DNA of 64,000 bases from AP-15 sp963703855 (GTDB taxonomy: Bacteria > Pseudomonadota > Alphaproteobacteria > ATCC43930 > CGMCC-115725). Position numbers and translations under genes: made by a program. The stretch is taken from the NCBI GenBank assembly GCA_963703855.1, contig CAVPFW010000015.1, forward strand, positions 1-64,000, written 5' to 3'. The notes under the pieces were generated by a model that was not told the origin of the DNA, did no database searches, and was given only the letters and a program-made list of their open reading frames with translations. Numbering within the stretch: position 1 is the first letter of the stretch; each line of letters opens with the position of its first letter. Below, piece after piece: positions 9,768-18,288 of this stretch.

Positions 9768-9870
9768 GAAACCCTGTCCCGAAACCCTGTCCCGAAACCC
9801 TGTCCCGAAACCCTGTCCCGAAACCCTGTCCCGAAACCCTGGTCCCGAAACCCTGGTCCCGAAACCCTGG
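9768..9870. repeat. 13/14-base minisatellite between selB and selC
   Basis: Five perfect 13-base units (GAAACCCTGTCCC) from 9768 to 9832, two 14-base units with an extra G (GAAACCCTGGTCCC) from 9833 to 9860, and a partial unit. The array fills almost all of the 112 bases between the selC 5' end (9766) and the selB stop (9879). It sits where a selC promoter or selB-selC processing site would be. There are no spacers, so it is not a CRISPR array. Confidence 0.95.
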
Positions 9871-9878
9871 CCGGCCGG

Positions 9879-11804
9879 TCAGCTGAACGCCTCGCCGCCG
9901 CGCAGGGCGATGCGGGCGTCGCCGACCCGGCGGGTGATGCCCATCCTATCAAGATATTCGAGGATTTCGATCGTCAGATTGCGCCCGACGCCGGAGCGGT
10001 CCTTGAAGATCGCGGCGGTAAAGGCGCCCTCTGGCGAGGCCTCGGCCAATTCGCGCGCGATTTCGGCCAGGCGCGCCAACGTCTGCGGCAGAAAATAGCG
10101 GTTGTCGGCGACCTTGGCGACGCGGCCGAGACGCTCGGCGCGGCGCAGAAAGCGCTCGGCCGCCTCGGGTTCGAGGGCCAATGCCGCGGCGATCTCGCGC
10201 ACCCGCGGCGGGCGCAGCTCGGCCGCGGCGAGCAGCGGGCGGACGCGATCCCACAGCTTCTCGTCGGCGCTGGTCAGACGCGGCCGATGCTCGGGCCGGC
10301 GCCACAGGCCGCCCTCGCGTACCGCCCGGCCGGCCGCGGCCAGCTGCGACAGCGCGGCGTCGAGCGCCGCCTCGGGTGCGGCGGCGCGCAATTGCGCGAT
10401 CAGGGCGGGCCGGGTCGGACCGAGCGCATCGGGCTGCGCCTGGTGCCAGATGGCGAGCGCCGCGGCGACAGTGTCGCCCAATGCCGCCAGCCGCTCCAGG
10501 GTGACGGCGACCGGCGCGCGCTCCGGTCCGACGCGCAGAAATGCCTCATCCGCGGTCAGCGCCGCCAATTCGCCCGGCGCCAGGTTGCGCACCAATGCGA
10601 AATCGGTGAGATCGACGACCCCTTCGGCGGCGAGCAAACGCCCGAGCGCGACCGCCGGGTCGGCCGGGGCGGTCGCGTCGAGCACTGCCAGCCGGGCGGC
10701 AAGCCGGCGCCCGCGCCGCGGCGCGAACGGGTCGACGACATATCCGCCGGCCAGGGTGTGCCGCGCGGCGTGGTCGCGCAGCACCGCGCGGTCGCCGTGG
10801 AGGGCGCCCACCGGCTGATCGAGGTCGATCTGCACAAAGCCGGTGTCGCCGGGCGCGATCGCACGGCCGCTCAGCACCGCGGCGCGGCCGACGATGTCCG
10901 CGGTGCCGAGATGCAGGTGGACCGGCAGCCCGTCGCGCAGCGGCGCCTCGGCATGGCGCGAGGCGCGCACCAGGAGATCGAGCCGCCGCGCCGGCCGGTG
11001 CCGCTCCGGCGCCACGAGCCAGTCGCCGCGCCGCGGCTCGCCGCCGTCGGGAAAAGAGCCGGCGATGTTGACGGCGCAGCGCTCGCCGGCGATGGCGGTT
11101 TCGATCGGCCGGTTGTGCGAATGCAGGCCGCGCACCCGCACCGGGAGGCCGCGCGGGCTGATCGTCAGGCGGTCGCCGGCGATCACTCGGCCCGCCGCCA
11201 CGGTGCCGGTCGCCACCAGCCCGATCCCGGGCAGGGTGAAGGCGCGGTCGATCGGCATGCGGAAGAGGCCCGGCGGCGGTGCTGCGGCACGGGCCTGAGC
11301 GGCGCCGCGGGCGGCCTGCTGAAGGTGTGCCGTCAGTGCGGCGATGCCGTCGCCGGTGCGGCTCGACACCGGAAAGATCGCGCTTTCGGCATGGCCCGCC
11401 GCCGCCAGCAATTCGCCGATTTCGGCCGCGACCGCCGCGGCCCGCTCGGGGTCGACCCGGTCGATCTTGGTGATTACGGCGGTGATCTCGGCCACCCCGA
11501 TCAGCTCGAGGATGTCGAGGTGCTCCAGGGTCTGCGGGCGCGGCCCGTCATCGGCGGCAACGACCAGCAGCACCCGGTCGATCGACAAGACGCCGGCCAG
11601 CATGTTGGGCAGAAACCGCTCGTGCCCGGGTACGTCGACAAAGCCGAGCTCGGTGCCGTCGGGCAAGGTCGCGTAGGCAAACCCGAGATCGATCGTCAGC
11701 CCGCGCCGTTTCTCCTCGGGCAGGCGGTCGGCGTCGACCCCGGTCAATGCCCGTACCAGCGCCGTCTTGCCGTGATCGATATGCCCGGCGGTGGCGAGGA
11801 TCAT
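9879..11804 (-). CDS. selB: Selenocysteine-specific elongation factor SelB
   Basis: 641 residues, a normal length. The GTPase core is clear: G1 GHIDHGKTALVRAL (residues 7-20), G2 region 'EEKRRGLTIDLGFAY', G3 DVPGHE and G4 TKID. EF-Tu-like barrels follow ('FTLPGIGLVATGTVAAGRV'), and the C-terminal 200 residues hold winged-helix domains that would bind SECIS hairpins in selenoprotein mRNAs. SelB carries Sec-tRNA to the ribosome at recoded UGA. ATG at 11804 overlaps the selA stop (ATGA), so it is in one operon with selA and selD. Confidence 0.97.
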   Translation of the reverse strand: MILATAGHIDHGKTALVRALTGVDADRLPEEKRRGLTIDLGFAYATLPDGTELGFVDVPGHERFLPNMLAGVLSIDRVLLVVAADDGPRPQTLEHLDILELIGVAEITAVITKIDRVDPERAAAVAAEIGELLAAAGHAESAIFPVSSRTGDGIAALTAHLQQAARGAAQARAAAPPPGLFRMPIDRAFTLPGIGLVATGTVAAGRVIAGDRLTISPRGLPVRVRGLHSHNRPIETAIAGERCAVNIAGSFPDGGEPRRGDWLVAPERHRPARRLDLLVRASRHAEAPLRDGLPVHLHLGTADIVGRAAVLSGRAIAPGDTGFVQIDLDQPVGALHGDRAVLRDHAARHTLAGGYVVDPFAPRRGRRLAARLAVLDATAPADPAVALGRLLAAEGVVDLTDFALVRNLAPGELAALTADEAFLRVGPERAPVAVTLERLAALGDTVAAALAIWHQAQPDALGPTRPALIAQLRAAAPEAALDAALSQLAAAGRAVREGGLWRRPEHRPRLTSADEKLWDRVRPLLAAAELRPPRVREIAAALALEPEAAERFLRRAERLGRVAKVADNRYFLPQTLARLAEIARELAEASPEGAFTAAIFKDRSGVGRNLTIEILEYLDRMGITRRVGDARIALRGGEAFS

Positions 11805-13198
11805 TTGGCCGCAGCGGAGAGACCGGCGAGCTGGGAGAGAAAAGCGGCCTCGTCTTCGAGGCAGCGCAGGTCGAGCACGACGTTGCCGGCCTCGATGCGG
11901 CCGATGACCGGGATCGGCAGCATGCGCAGCGAGCGTGCCAGCGCCTCGACCGCAGCCCCGGCCCGCAGGGCAATAGGCCGCAGCGCCAGAGCGGCGCTCG
12001 GCAGCAGCGACACCGGCAAGGCGCCGCTGCCGATCTGGCTGCGCGTCTCGATCAGGCTGACTTCGGCGATGGCGCAGAGCGCGTGCGCGACCGCGGGTAG
12101 GATGCGGCGGGCGAGTCCTTCGATATCGCCGTACCGCCGCGTCAGCAGCCGCAAAGCTGGCAATTCTGCGGCGAGGCGATCGGGATCGGCGTAGAGCCGC
12201 AATACCGCTTCGAGGGCGGCGAGGCGGATCTTGTCGAGGCGCAAGGCGCGCTTCAGCGGGTTGCGGGCGAGCCGGGCCACGAGGTCGGCGCGGCCGGCGA
12301 CCAGGCCCGCCTGCGGGCCGCCGAGCAATTTGTCGCCGCTGAAGGTGACGAGATCGGCCCCCTGCCCCAGTGCCTCGGCGACGGTCGGCTCGTGCGGCAA
12401 TCCCCAGGCTTCGAGATCGACCAGGGAGCCGCTTCCGAGGTCCTCGACAAACGGGATCGCATGTGCGCGGGCGAGGGCCGCGAGCTCCCCCGCCGGCACC
12501 GCGGCGGTGAAGCCTTGAATCTCGTAATTGCTGGTGTGCACCTTGAGAATGAGACTGGTCTGCGGCTCGATCGCGGCGGCATAATCGGCGAGGTGGGTGC
12601 GGTTGGTGGTGCCGACCTCGCGCAGCCGCGTCCCGGCGTGCGCCATGATGTCGGGCAGCCGGAACGAGCCGCCGATCTCGATCAGCTCGCCGCGCGACAC
12701 GATCGTCTCACGCCCGTCGGCCAAGGTGTTGAGCACCAGCACCAGGGCCCCGGCGTTGTTGTTGACGGCGAGCGCCGCCTCGGCCCCGGTCAGCCGCTTC
12801 AGCCAGCCGGAAACATGGTCGTCGCGCTCGCCGCGCCGGCCGGTGTCAAGGTCGTATTCGAGGGTCGAGGGGTCGCGCATCGCTGCCGCCGCCGCGGCGA
12901 TCGCCGCCTCCGGCAACGGCGCGCGGCCGAGATTGGTGTGCAATACGGTTCCGGTCAGGTTAAACACGCGGCGCTGCGATGGCCGGGTCAAGCGCGCGAG
13001 CGAGCGGGCGCTGTCGGCGACGATCGCGGCCACAGAAGCGTCCGCACCCGCGGCCCGGCGCGCGGCTACCGCGGCCCGGACGGCCTCCAGGACCAGAGCA
13101 CGCCCATATTCGGCGAGCAGCGCGCCGCCCTCCGCGGAGCGCAGGATGCGATCGACAGCGGGCAGCGCGGCGCGGCCTTGGCGCGGAGCGGCGGTCAT
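11801..13198 (-). CDS. selA: L-seryl-tRNA(Sec) selenium transferase
   Basis: 465 residues from ATG 13198, which overlaps the selD stop by four bases. PLP enzyme that converts Ser-tRNA-Sec to Sec-tRNA-Sec with selenophosphate. Family marks: 'RRVFNLTGTVLHTNLGRAPL' near residue 77, 'NNNAGALVLVLNTLA', and the PLP lysine at about residue 290 in TFSGDKLLGGPQAGL. The open frame runs further left but only inside selD, so the overlapping start is preferred. Confidence 0.97.
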   Translation of the reverse strand: MTAAPRQGRAALPAVDRILRSAEGGALLAEYGRALVLEAVRAAVAARRAAGADASVAAIVADSARSLARLTRPSQRRVFNLTGTVLHTNLGRAPLPEAAIAAAAAAMRDPSTLEYDLDTGRRGERDDHVSGWLKRLTGAEAALAVNNNAGALVLVLNTLADGRETIVSRGELIEIGGSFRLPDIMAHAGTRLREVGTTNRTHLADYAAAIEPQTSLILKVHTSNYEIQGFTAAVPAGELAALARAHAIPFVEDLGSGSLVDLEAWGLPHEPTVAEALGQGADLVTFSGDKLLGGPQAGLVAGRADLVARLARNPLKRALRLDKIRLAALEAVLRLYADPDRLAAELPALRLLTRRYGDIEGLARRILPAVAHALCAIAEVSLIETRSQIGSGALPVSLLPSAALALRPIALRAGAAVEALARSLRMLPIPVIGRIEAGNVVLDLRCLEDEAAFLSQLAGLSAAAK

Positions 13199-15411
13199 CA
13201 GGCGATGGCCGGCTGCGGCACGACTGCCGCCGCGCCGGGTTCGAGACGCACCCTCGGCTCCGGGCCGCTCGCATGCTCTACCCGGCCGATCAGCGCGGCG
13301 CGACAGCCGAGGCGGCGCAGCTCGGCAATACATCGCGTCGCCCGATCCTCGGCAACGCCGGCGAGCAGCCCGCCGGCGGTCTGCGGGTCGATCAGCAATG
13401 CCGCGAGCGGATATTCCGCGCCCGAATCGAGGGCGGCGAGCGCGGCGAGGTTGTCCGCGTGCAGCGAGCTGGCGATGCCGCGGGCGAGGAGGTCCAATGC
13501 GCCGTCGAGCGCCGGCACCGCTTCCGGGTCCAGGGCGGCGTCCATTTCCGAGGCGCGCAGCATTTCGAGCAGGTGGCCGAGCAGCCCGAACCCGGTCACA
13601 TCGGTGCAGGCGCTCGCGCCGTGGGCGAGCAGGCATGACGCCGCGGCGGCGGCCGATTGCAGCATCGTCGCGATCGCGCCTTCGACCGCCTTTGCCGGTG
13701 CCAGGCCGCGGCCGTCGGCGGCGAGGATCACCCCGGTGCCGAGCGGCTTGGTCAGGATCAGCCGGTCGCCGGCGTGCAGCCCGCCCTTGCGCATTAGGCC
13801 CGCGGGAGGCGCGCGCCCGGTCACGGCGAAGCCCAATGCCAGCTCGGCCCCCTCGGCGCTGTGGCCGCCGACCAGTACCGCGCCCGCCGGCTCGAGCACG
13901 TCGAGCCCGCCGCGCAGCATGTGAAAGAGGTCGTGCTCGACGATCTGGGGGCGCGCCGGCGGCAGGGTGGCGATGGCGAGAGCGGTCTCCGGGGCGCCGC
14001 CCATCGCGTAGATGTCGCCGAGCGCGTGGGTCGCGGCGATCCGCCCGAACAGATAGGGGTCGTCGACCATGGCGCGAAAGAAATCCACGGTCTGCAACAG
14101 CGGCGGCGCGCCGGCGAGCGAGACCAGGGCGGCGTCGTCGGGGCTGTCGAGGCCGATCATGACCGCGTCATTCGCCATCGGCCGCAGCCGCTGCATGACC
14201 TGGCCGAGCACCGCGGCCGGCACCTTGGCGGCGCAGCCGCCGCAGCGCATCGGCTCTTCGCCGGGCTCGGGCAGCATTTGCGGCAATTCGCGGTAGCGCC
14301 GCATCCAGCGCCGGTCGATCCACTCCTTGAGCCGCCACCACGAGGCGCCGTGGGCGGCGAACGGCCCGCGCGAGGCCACCGCATGCCGGTCGCCGGTGCC
14401 GATCAAGGCCAGCCCGCGGCGCTGCGGCACGGCGCGGCGCAGCTGCCTGCCGGCGAGCGCGCGGCGCAGATTGGCGGCGAGCGGCGGCCCCTGGCGGACC
14501 GCATAGACCCCGGCCTTCTCGCGCGGATGGGCGGCCATCGTCGCCACGTCGCCGGCGGCGAAGATGCGCGGATCGGCGGGCGAGCGCAGGGTCTCGTCGA
14601 TCAGGACAAACCCGCCCGGGGTCAACGGCAATCCGGTGTCGGCCAGCCACGCCGCGGCCCCGGCCTCGGTCACCCACAATGCCTCGTCGAATTCGACATG
14701 CCGGCCGTGGGCGCAGACCAAGAGCCCCGGCTCGACCCGCACGACCGGGCTGCCCGCGAGGACCGCGACGCCGCGCTCGGCGAACAGGCGCTCGAAGAAA
14801 TCGCGGACCCGGCGGTTGTGCGACGGCAGCAGTTGGTCGCGGGTCACGAGGGTGATCTCGGCCGCGCCCTGGCCCAGCCGGGCGAGCCGATACTGCGCGG
14901 AAAGCGCCAGCTCGACGCCGCCGGCGCCGCCGCCGACAATGGCGAGGCGCAACCGCGGCATGTGCCGGGCGCGGGTCAGCAGCGCCTCCCAGCGCGTCGC
15001 GAACTGGGCGATCGGCTTGACCGCGACCGTGTTCTCGGCAGCGCCGGGGACATCGTCGGGCCGCGGCGCCGAGCCGATGTCGAGCGACAAGAGATCGTAT
15101 CGGATCGGCGGGTGAGCACGGCACCGCACCAGGGACCGGGCGGGGTCGAGGCCGACCGCCTCGTCGCGGATCAGGCGCGCGTCGGCGAACCGCGCGAGCC
15201 GACCGAGGTCGATGTGGCACTCGTCGAACGCGTAATGCCCGGCGACCCAGCCCGGCAGCATGCCCGAATAGGGGGTCTCGACATCGCGGGCGACGAGGGT
15301 CACGCGCACCCCCGGCATCGGGCGCATGCCAAAGCTCTTCAGCACGTGGACATGAGCATGCCCGCCGCCGACGAGCACGAGATCCCGAGCGATCGCAACC
15401 TGCTGCCGCAT
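13198..15411 (-). CDS. selD: Selenide, water dikinase fused to NADH-dehydrogenase-like flavoprotein
   Basis: 737 residues in two parts. Residues 1-375 form a two-dinucleotide-binding flavoprotein (FAD motif LVLVGGGHAHVHVL near 11-24, NAD motif LAIVGGGAGGVEL near 156-168, 'RIFAAGDVATM' near 282-292). Residues 388-737 are selenophosphate synthetase, with catalytic Cys and Lys in MRCGGCAAK (C393, K396), 'VDFFRAMVDDPYLFGRIAATHALGDIY' in part, and 'TDVTGFGLLGHL'. The active-site residue is Cys, not selenocysteine. The enzyme makes selenophosphate from selenide and ATP; the fused domain may supply reduced selenium, which is inference. First gene of selD-selA-selB-selC. Confidence 0.96.
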   Translation of the reverse strand: MRQQVAIARDLVLVGGGHAHVHVLKSFGMRPMPGVRVTLVARDVETPYSGMLPGWVAGHYAFDECHIDLGRLARFADARLIRDEAVGLDPARSLVRCRAHPPIRYDLLSLDIGSAPRPDDVPGAAENTVAVKPIAQFATRWEALLTRARHMPRLRLAIVGGGAGGVELALSAQYRLARLGQGAAEITLVTRDQLLPSHNRRVRDFFERLFAERGVAVLAGSPVVRVEPGLLVCAHGRHVEFDEALWVTEAGAAAWLADTGLPLTPGGFVLIDETLRSPADPRIFAAGDVATMAAHPREKAGVYAVRQGPPLAANLRRALAGRQLRRAVPQRRGLALIGTGDRHAVASRGPFAAHGASWWRLKEWIDRRWMRRYRELPQMLPEPGEEPMRCGGCAAKVPAAVLGQVMQRLRPMANDAVMIGLDSPDDAALVSLAGAPPLLQTVDFFRAMVDDPYLFGRIAATHALGDIYAMGGAPETALAIATLPPARPQIVEHDLFHMLRGGLDVLEPAGAVLVGGHSAEGAELALGFAVTGRAPPAGLMRKGGLHAGDRLILTKPLGTGVILAADGRGLAPAKAVEGAIATMLQSAAAAASCLLAHGASACTDVTGFGLLGHLLEMLRASEMDAALDPEAVPALDGALDLLARGIASSLHADNLAALAALDSGAEYPLAALLIDPQTAGGLLAGVAEDRATRCIAELRRLGCRAALIGRVEHASGPEPRVRLEPGAAAVVPQPAIA

Positions 15412-15559
15412 CGCGCCACTATGCCCGAGCGCCGCCTGGAAGACGAGAGACCGGCGGCGGACAGCACGGTCCGGTGAGCCGCCACCCCGGCTGCGCTTGG
15501 CGGCGGGGCGCGGATGCGATAATTACCGGGGACGCACCGCACAGTCGGAGGGAGGAACG

Positions 15560-16780
15560 ATGTCAGCCGCTGTCCAGCGCTACAATGTCGGCGGGGTGTT
15601 CCTGCCGCGGCCGTTCAAGGTTCGCCGGCTCGGGCATTTCGGGTTCAACGTCGACAAGCTCGCCGAGGGCCGTAGGTTCTATGGCGACCTGCTCGGCTTC
15701 ACGGCCTCCGACACCCTCGATTTTTCGCGGGCGCCGTGGTTCCCGAAGGACGCCGATCTCGGCGACCCGCGCGGCTATTTCATGCGCTACGGCACCGACC
15801 ACCACGCCTTCGTCTTGTTTCCCAAGCGGGTCATGGACCACCGCGCCGACCGCAAATTCGCGCCCGAGGTCACGATCAACCAGATCACCTGGCAATGCGG
15901 CAGCCTCAGGGAGATCGCCGAGGCGCACAGCTATTTCGAGCAGCAGCAGGTCCGCATCCAGCGCGTCGGGCGCGACATGCCGGGCAGCAACTGGCACGTC
16001 TACGTCTACGATCCCGACGGCCACACCAACGAGTTCTATTACGGCATCGAGCAGATCGGCTGGAACCGGCTATCGAAGCCGCGCGACATGTATTACCGCG
16101 GCTTCAACGAAAAGCCCGGCCTGCCGCAGATGTCCGAGGCCGCCGAATTGGCCGAGGCCTATGACAAGGGCATCGCGGTATTGTCGGGCCACCAGCCGGA
16201 GGAGACCCTTCCGGCAACCTACGACGTCGAAGGCGTGTTGCTGCCGCGGCCGTTCAAGATCACCAAGGTCGGCCCGGTCAGCCTGTTCGTCGACGATGTC
16301 GACCGCGCCGAAGCCTTTTACCGCGAGCGCCTCGGCTTTGTCCGCAGCGAGGAGACGAGCTATCGCGGCGCCCGCTGCGCGTTCCTGCGCTGCGGCGCCG
16401 AGCACCACAGCGTGTCGCTGTTCCCGAAAGAGCTGCGCCGCGCGCTGGGGCTAAGCGAGCACACGACCTGCGCCGCGTTCGGCGTCGAGGTCGCCAGCTA
16501 TGCGCAATTGCGCGCGGCCGTCGCCTTTTTGAAGGAGCACGGCGTCACCTTTATCGACTCGATTCCGCCCGAGCTCTATCCCGGCATCGACTACGCGGCC
16601 TTTGCGCTCGACCCCGACGGCCACTGCATCCAGCTTTATTATTACATGGAGCAGATCGGCTGGGACGGCCGGGTGCGGCCGGCGGCCGAGCGCCGCCCTG
16701 CCAACGGCAATTGGCCCGAAGCCCTGGAGCCATTGTCCGACACCTATGTCGACCAGGTCTTCCAAGGCCCGCTCGGCTAA
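15560..16780 (+). CDS. Extradiol (VOC-superfamily) dioxygenase, two VOC domains
   Basis: 406 residues from ATG 15560, with a strong ribosome site (GGAGGGAGGA). Two VOC halves each begin with a similar leader: FLPRPFKVRRLGHFGFNV and LLPRPFKITKVGPVSLFV. The first half has His in GHFGF and Glu in DPDGHTNEFYY, typical metal positions; in the second half the matching residues are Val (GPVSL) and Gln (GHCIQLYYY), so metal binding there is doubtful. Extradiol enzymes cut catechol rings next to the hydroxyls. The next gene is an HsaA-like hydroxylase, which fits a hydroxylate-then-cleave pair; the substrate is unknown. Confidence 0.8.
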   Translation: MSAAVQRYNVGGVFLPRPFKVRRLGHFGFNVDKLAEGRRFYGDLLGFTASDTLDFSRAPWFPKDADLGDPRGYFMRYGTDHHAFVLFPKRVMDHRADRKFAPEVTINQITWQCGSLREIAEAHSYFEQQQVRIQRVGRDMPGSNWHVYVYDPDGHTNEFYYGIEQIGWNRLSKPRDMYYRGFNEKPGLPQMSEAAELAEAYDKGIAVLSGHQPEETLPATYDVEGVLLPRPFKITKVGPVSLFVDDVDRAEAFYRERLGFVRSEETSYRGARCAFLRCGAEHHSVSLFPKELRRALGLSEHTTCAAFGVEVASYAQLRAAVAFLKEHGVTFIDSIPPELYPGIDYAAFALDPDGHCIQLYYYMEQIGWDGRVRPAAERRPANGNWPEALEPLSDTYVDQVFQGPLG

Positions 16781-16819
16781 AGCCGCTATGCTCCGAATGC
16801 TGGCACAGTCCCCGGTACC

Positions 16820-16950
16820 CCTTGCCCGGACTTGTTCCGGGCATCCACGTCTAGAAAACCGGCAGGGTCGAGCCGAAGGAAGGCGTGGATGCCCACGGAT
16901 CAAGTCCGTGGGCTGAAGGCCCACGGGCCAAGCCCGGCCACGGGGATCGG
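16820..16950. repeat. Dispersed repeat copy (TTGCCCGGACTTGTTCCGG type)
   Basis: About 130 bases closely similar to 41351-41480. Both contain TTGCCCGGACTTGTT(C)CGGGCATCCACG, then AAGGCGTGGATG, CCACGGATCAAGTCCGTGGGC and AAGCCCGGCCAC. The CCACGGAT...GTCCGTGG segment is palindromic. Non-coding; it precedes the hydroxylase gene and overlaps only a spurious upward extension of that frame. Confidence 0.85.
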
Positions 16951-17055
16951 CGGTTGCTGTCGAATTTTTCTATGACCGAATTTGTTCGACCGGAGAGCCG
17001 TGGGTCAGGCCCGCGGGTGATGAGCGAAAGTAAGCGCGTTAAGAAAGGGGACGCC

Positions 17056-18225
17056 GTGACGCCTGACGCGTATCTTGACCGCGTGCGCGCCTTGTTGCCG
17101 GCGGTGCGCGAGCGCGCGGCGCGGGCGGAAAGCCTGCGCCGAATGCCCGACGAAACCTTTTCCGACTTCCAGCAGGCCGGGCTGTTTCGCGCCCTGCAGC
17201 CAAAGCGCTATGGCGGCTATGAGCTCGACCCCGGCATCTTCTACCAGGCGGTCATCGAGGTCGGCGCGGTCTGCGGGTCGAGCGGCTGGATCCTCGGCGT
17301 GCTCGGCGTCCACAATTGGCACGTGGCGATCCTGCCGCCGCAGGCGCAGGAAGACGTCTGGGGCGAGGACGACAGCATCCAGCTGTCGACCTCCTTGGCG
17401 CCGACCGGAACCGTCGAACGCGCCCCCGGCGGCTTTCGCATCAAGGGCCGCTGGTCGTTTTCGAGCGGCTGCGACCATTGCCGATGGGCCGTGCTCGGCG
17501 GCGCCGCACCGCCGGCGTCACCCGGCGAGCCGCCCGATCTGCGCGTGTTCCTGGTGCCGCGCCGCGACTACGCGATCGACGACAATTGGCACGTCATGGG
17601 GCTGTGCGCCACCGGCAGCAAGGACATCGTCGTCGAGGACGCGTTCGTGCCCGAATACCGCACCCATTCCTACCGCGACGCCTTCGCCCTCAACCACCCC
17701 GGCGCCGCAGTCAACGACGCGCCGCTCTACCGCCTGCCGTTCGGGCTGGTCTTCACCTACGGGATCGTGTCGCCAGCGATCGGCGCGGCACAGGGCGCAT
17801 TGGCGGCGTTCCGCGAGCAGGCGGCGAGGCGCATCAATGTCCGCGACGGCTCGCGCGCCGTCGAAGACCCGTTCATGCAATATCGCCTCGCCGAGGCGGC
17901 GGCCGAGATCGACGCCGCGCGCGACCGCATGCTCGCCAATTTCGCTGAGATGATGCGCCGGACCCGCGCCGGCGAGGAAATCCCGCTCGCCGACCGCGCC
18001 CGCTACCGCTGGGATTCAGGGAAGGCGATCGACCGCAGCGTCAACGCCGTCGACCGCCTGTTCGAGGCGAGCGGCGGCCACGGCATCTTTCTCGACAACC
18101 CGATCCAGCGCGCCTGGCGCGACGTGCATGCGATGCGCGCGCACGCCGGCAACAACCCCGAACGCGCCTCCTTCATCTTCGCCCGCTCCGAATTCGGCCT
18201 CCCACCCCAAGACATCCGGTTTTAG
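17056..18225 (+). CDS. HsaA-like flavin-dependent monooxygenase (acyl-CoA dehydrogenase fold)
   Basis: 389 residues from a GTG at 17056, chosen because AAAGGGGA lies 5 bases ahead and because the upstream frame runs into repeat DNA; ATG 17020 is the alternative. Family features: 'LLPAVRERAARAESLRRMPD', 'LQPKRYGGYELDPGIFYQAV', 'GRWSFSSGCDHCRWAVLGG', 'WHVMGLCATGSKDIVVEDAF' and 'ASGGHGIFLDNPIQRAWRD'. Such proteins are the oxygenase component of two-component phenol hydroxylases (for example HsaA in steroid ring degradation) and need reduced FMN/FAD from a partner reductase. No reductase gene is next to it. Confidence 0.85.
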   Translation: MTPDAYLDRVRALLPAVRERAARAESLRRMPDETFSDFQQAGLFRALQPKRYGGYELDPGIFYQAVIEVGAVCGSSGWILGVLGVHNWHVAILPPQAQEDVWGEDDSIQLSTSLAPTGTVERAPGGFRIKGRWSFSSGCDHCRWAVLGGAAPPASPGEPPDLRVFLVPRRDYAIDDNWHVMGLCATGSKDIVVEDAFVPEYRTHSYRDAFALNHPGAAVNDAPLYRLPFGLVFTYGIVSPAIGAAQGALAAFREQAARRINVRDGSRAVEDPFMQYRLAEAAAEIDAARDRMLANFAEMMRRTRAGEEIPLADRARYRWDSGKAIDRSVNAVDRLFEASGGHGIFLDNPIQRAWRDVHAMRAHAGNNPERASFIFARSEFGLPPQDIRF

Positions 18226-18288
18226 GATCGGATCGGTGGGCGACCCGAAAGCGAATTCGATGGTCGTGTAATAAACGTAAGGCTCATT

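Noticed and set aside
9768..9870. Possible CRISPR array
   Set aside because: The 13/14-base units are contiguous with no spacers, and no cas gene is nearby; it is a minisatellite.
9624..12194. A plus-strand open frame of 856 codons across selC, selB and selA
   Set aside because: It is a shadow of the GC-rich selB/selA genes and overlaps a clear tRNA; it has low-complexity composition and no family motifs.
13198..13636. Longer N-terminus for SelA
   Set aside because: It lies wholly inside selD in another frame, has Arg-rich shadow composition and lacks SelA similarity; the ATGA-overlapping start fits the operon pattern.
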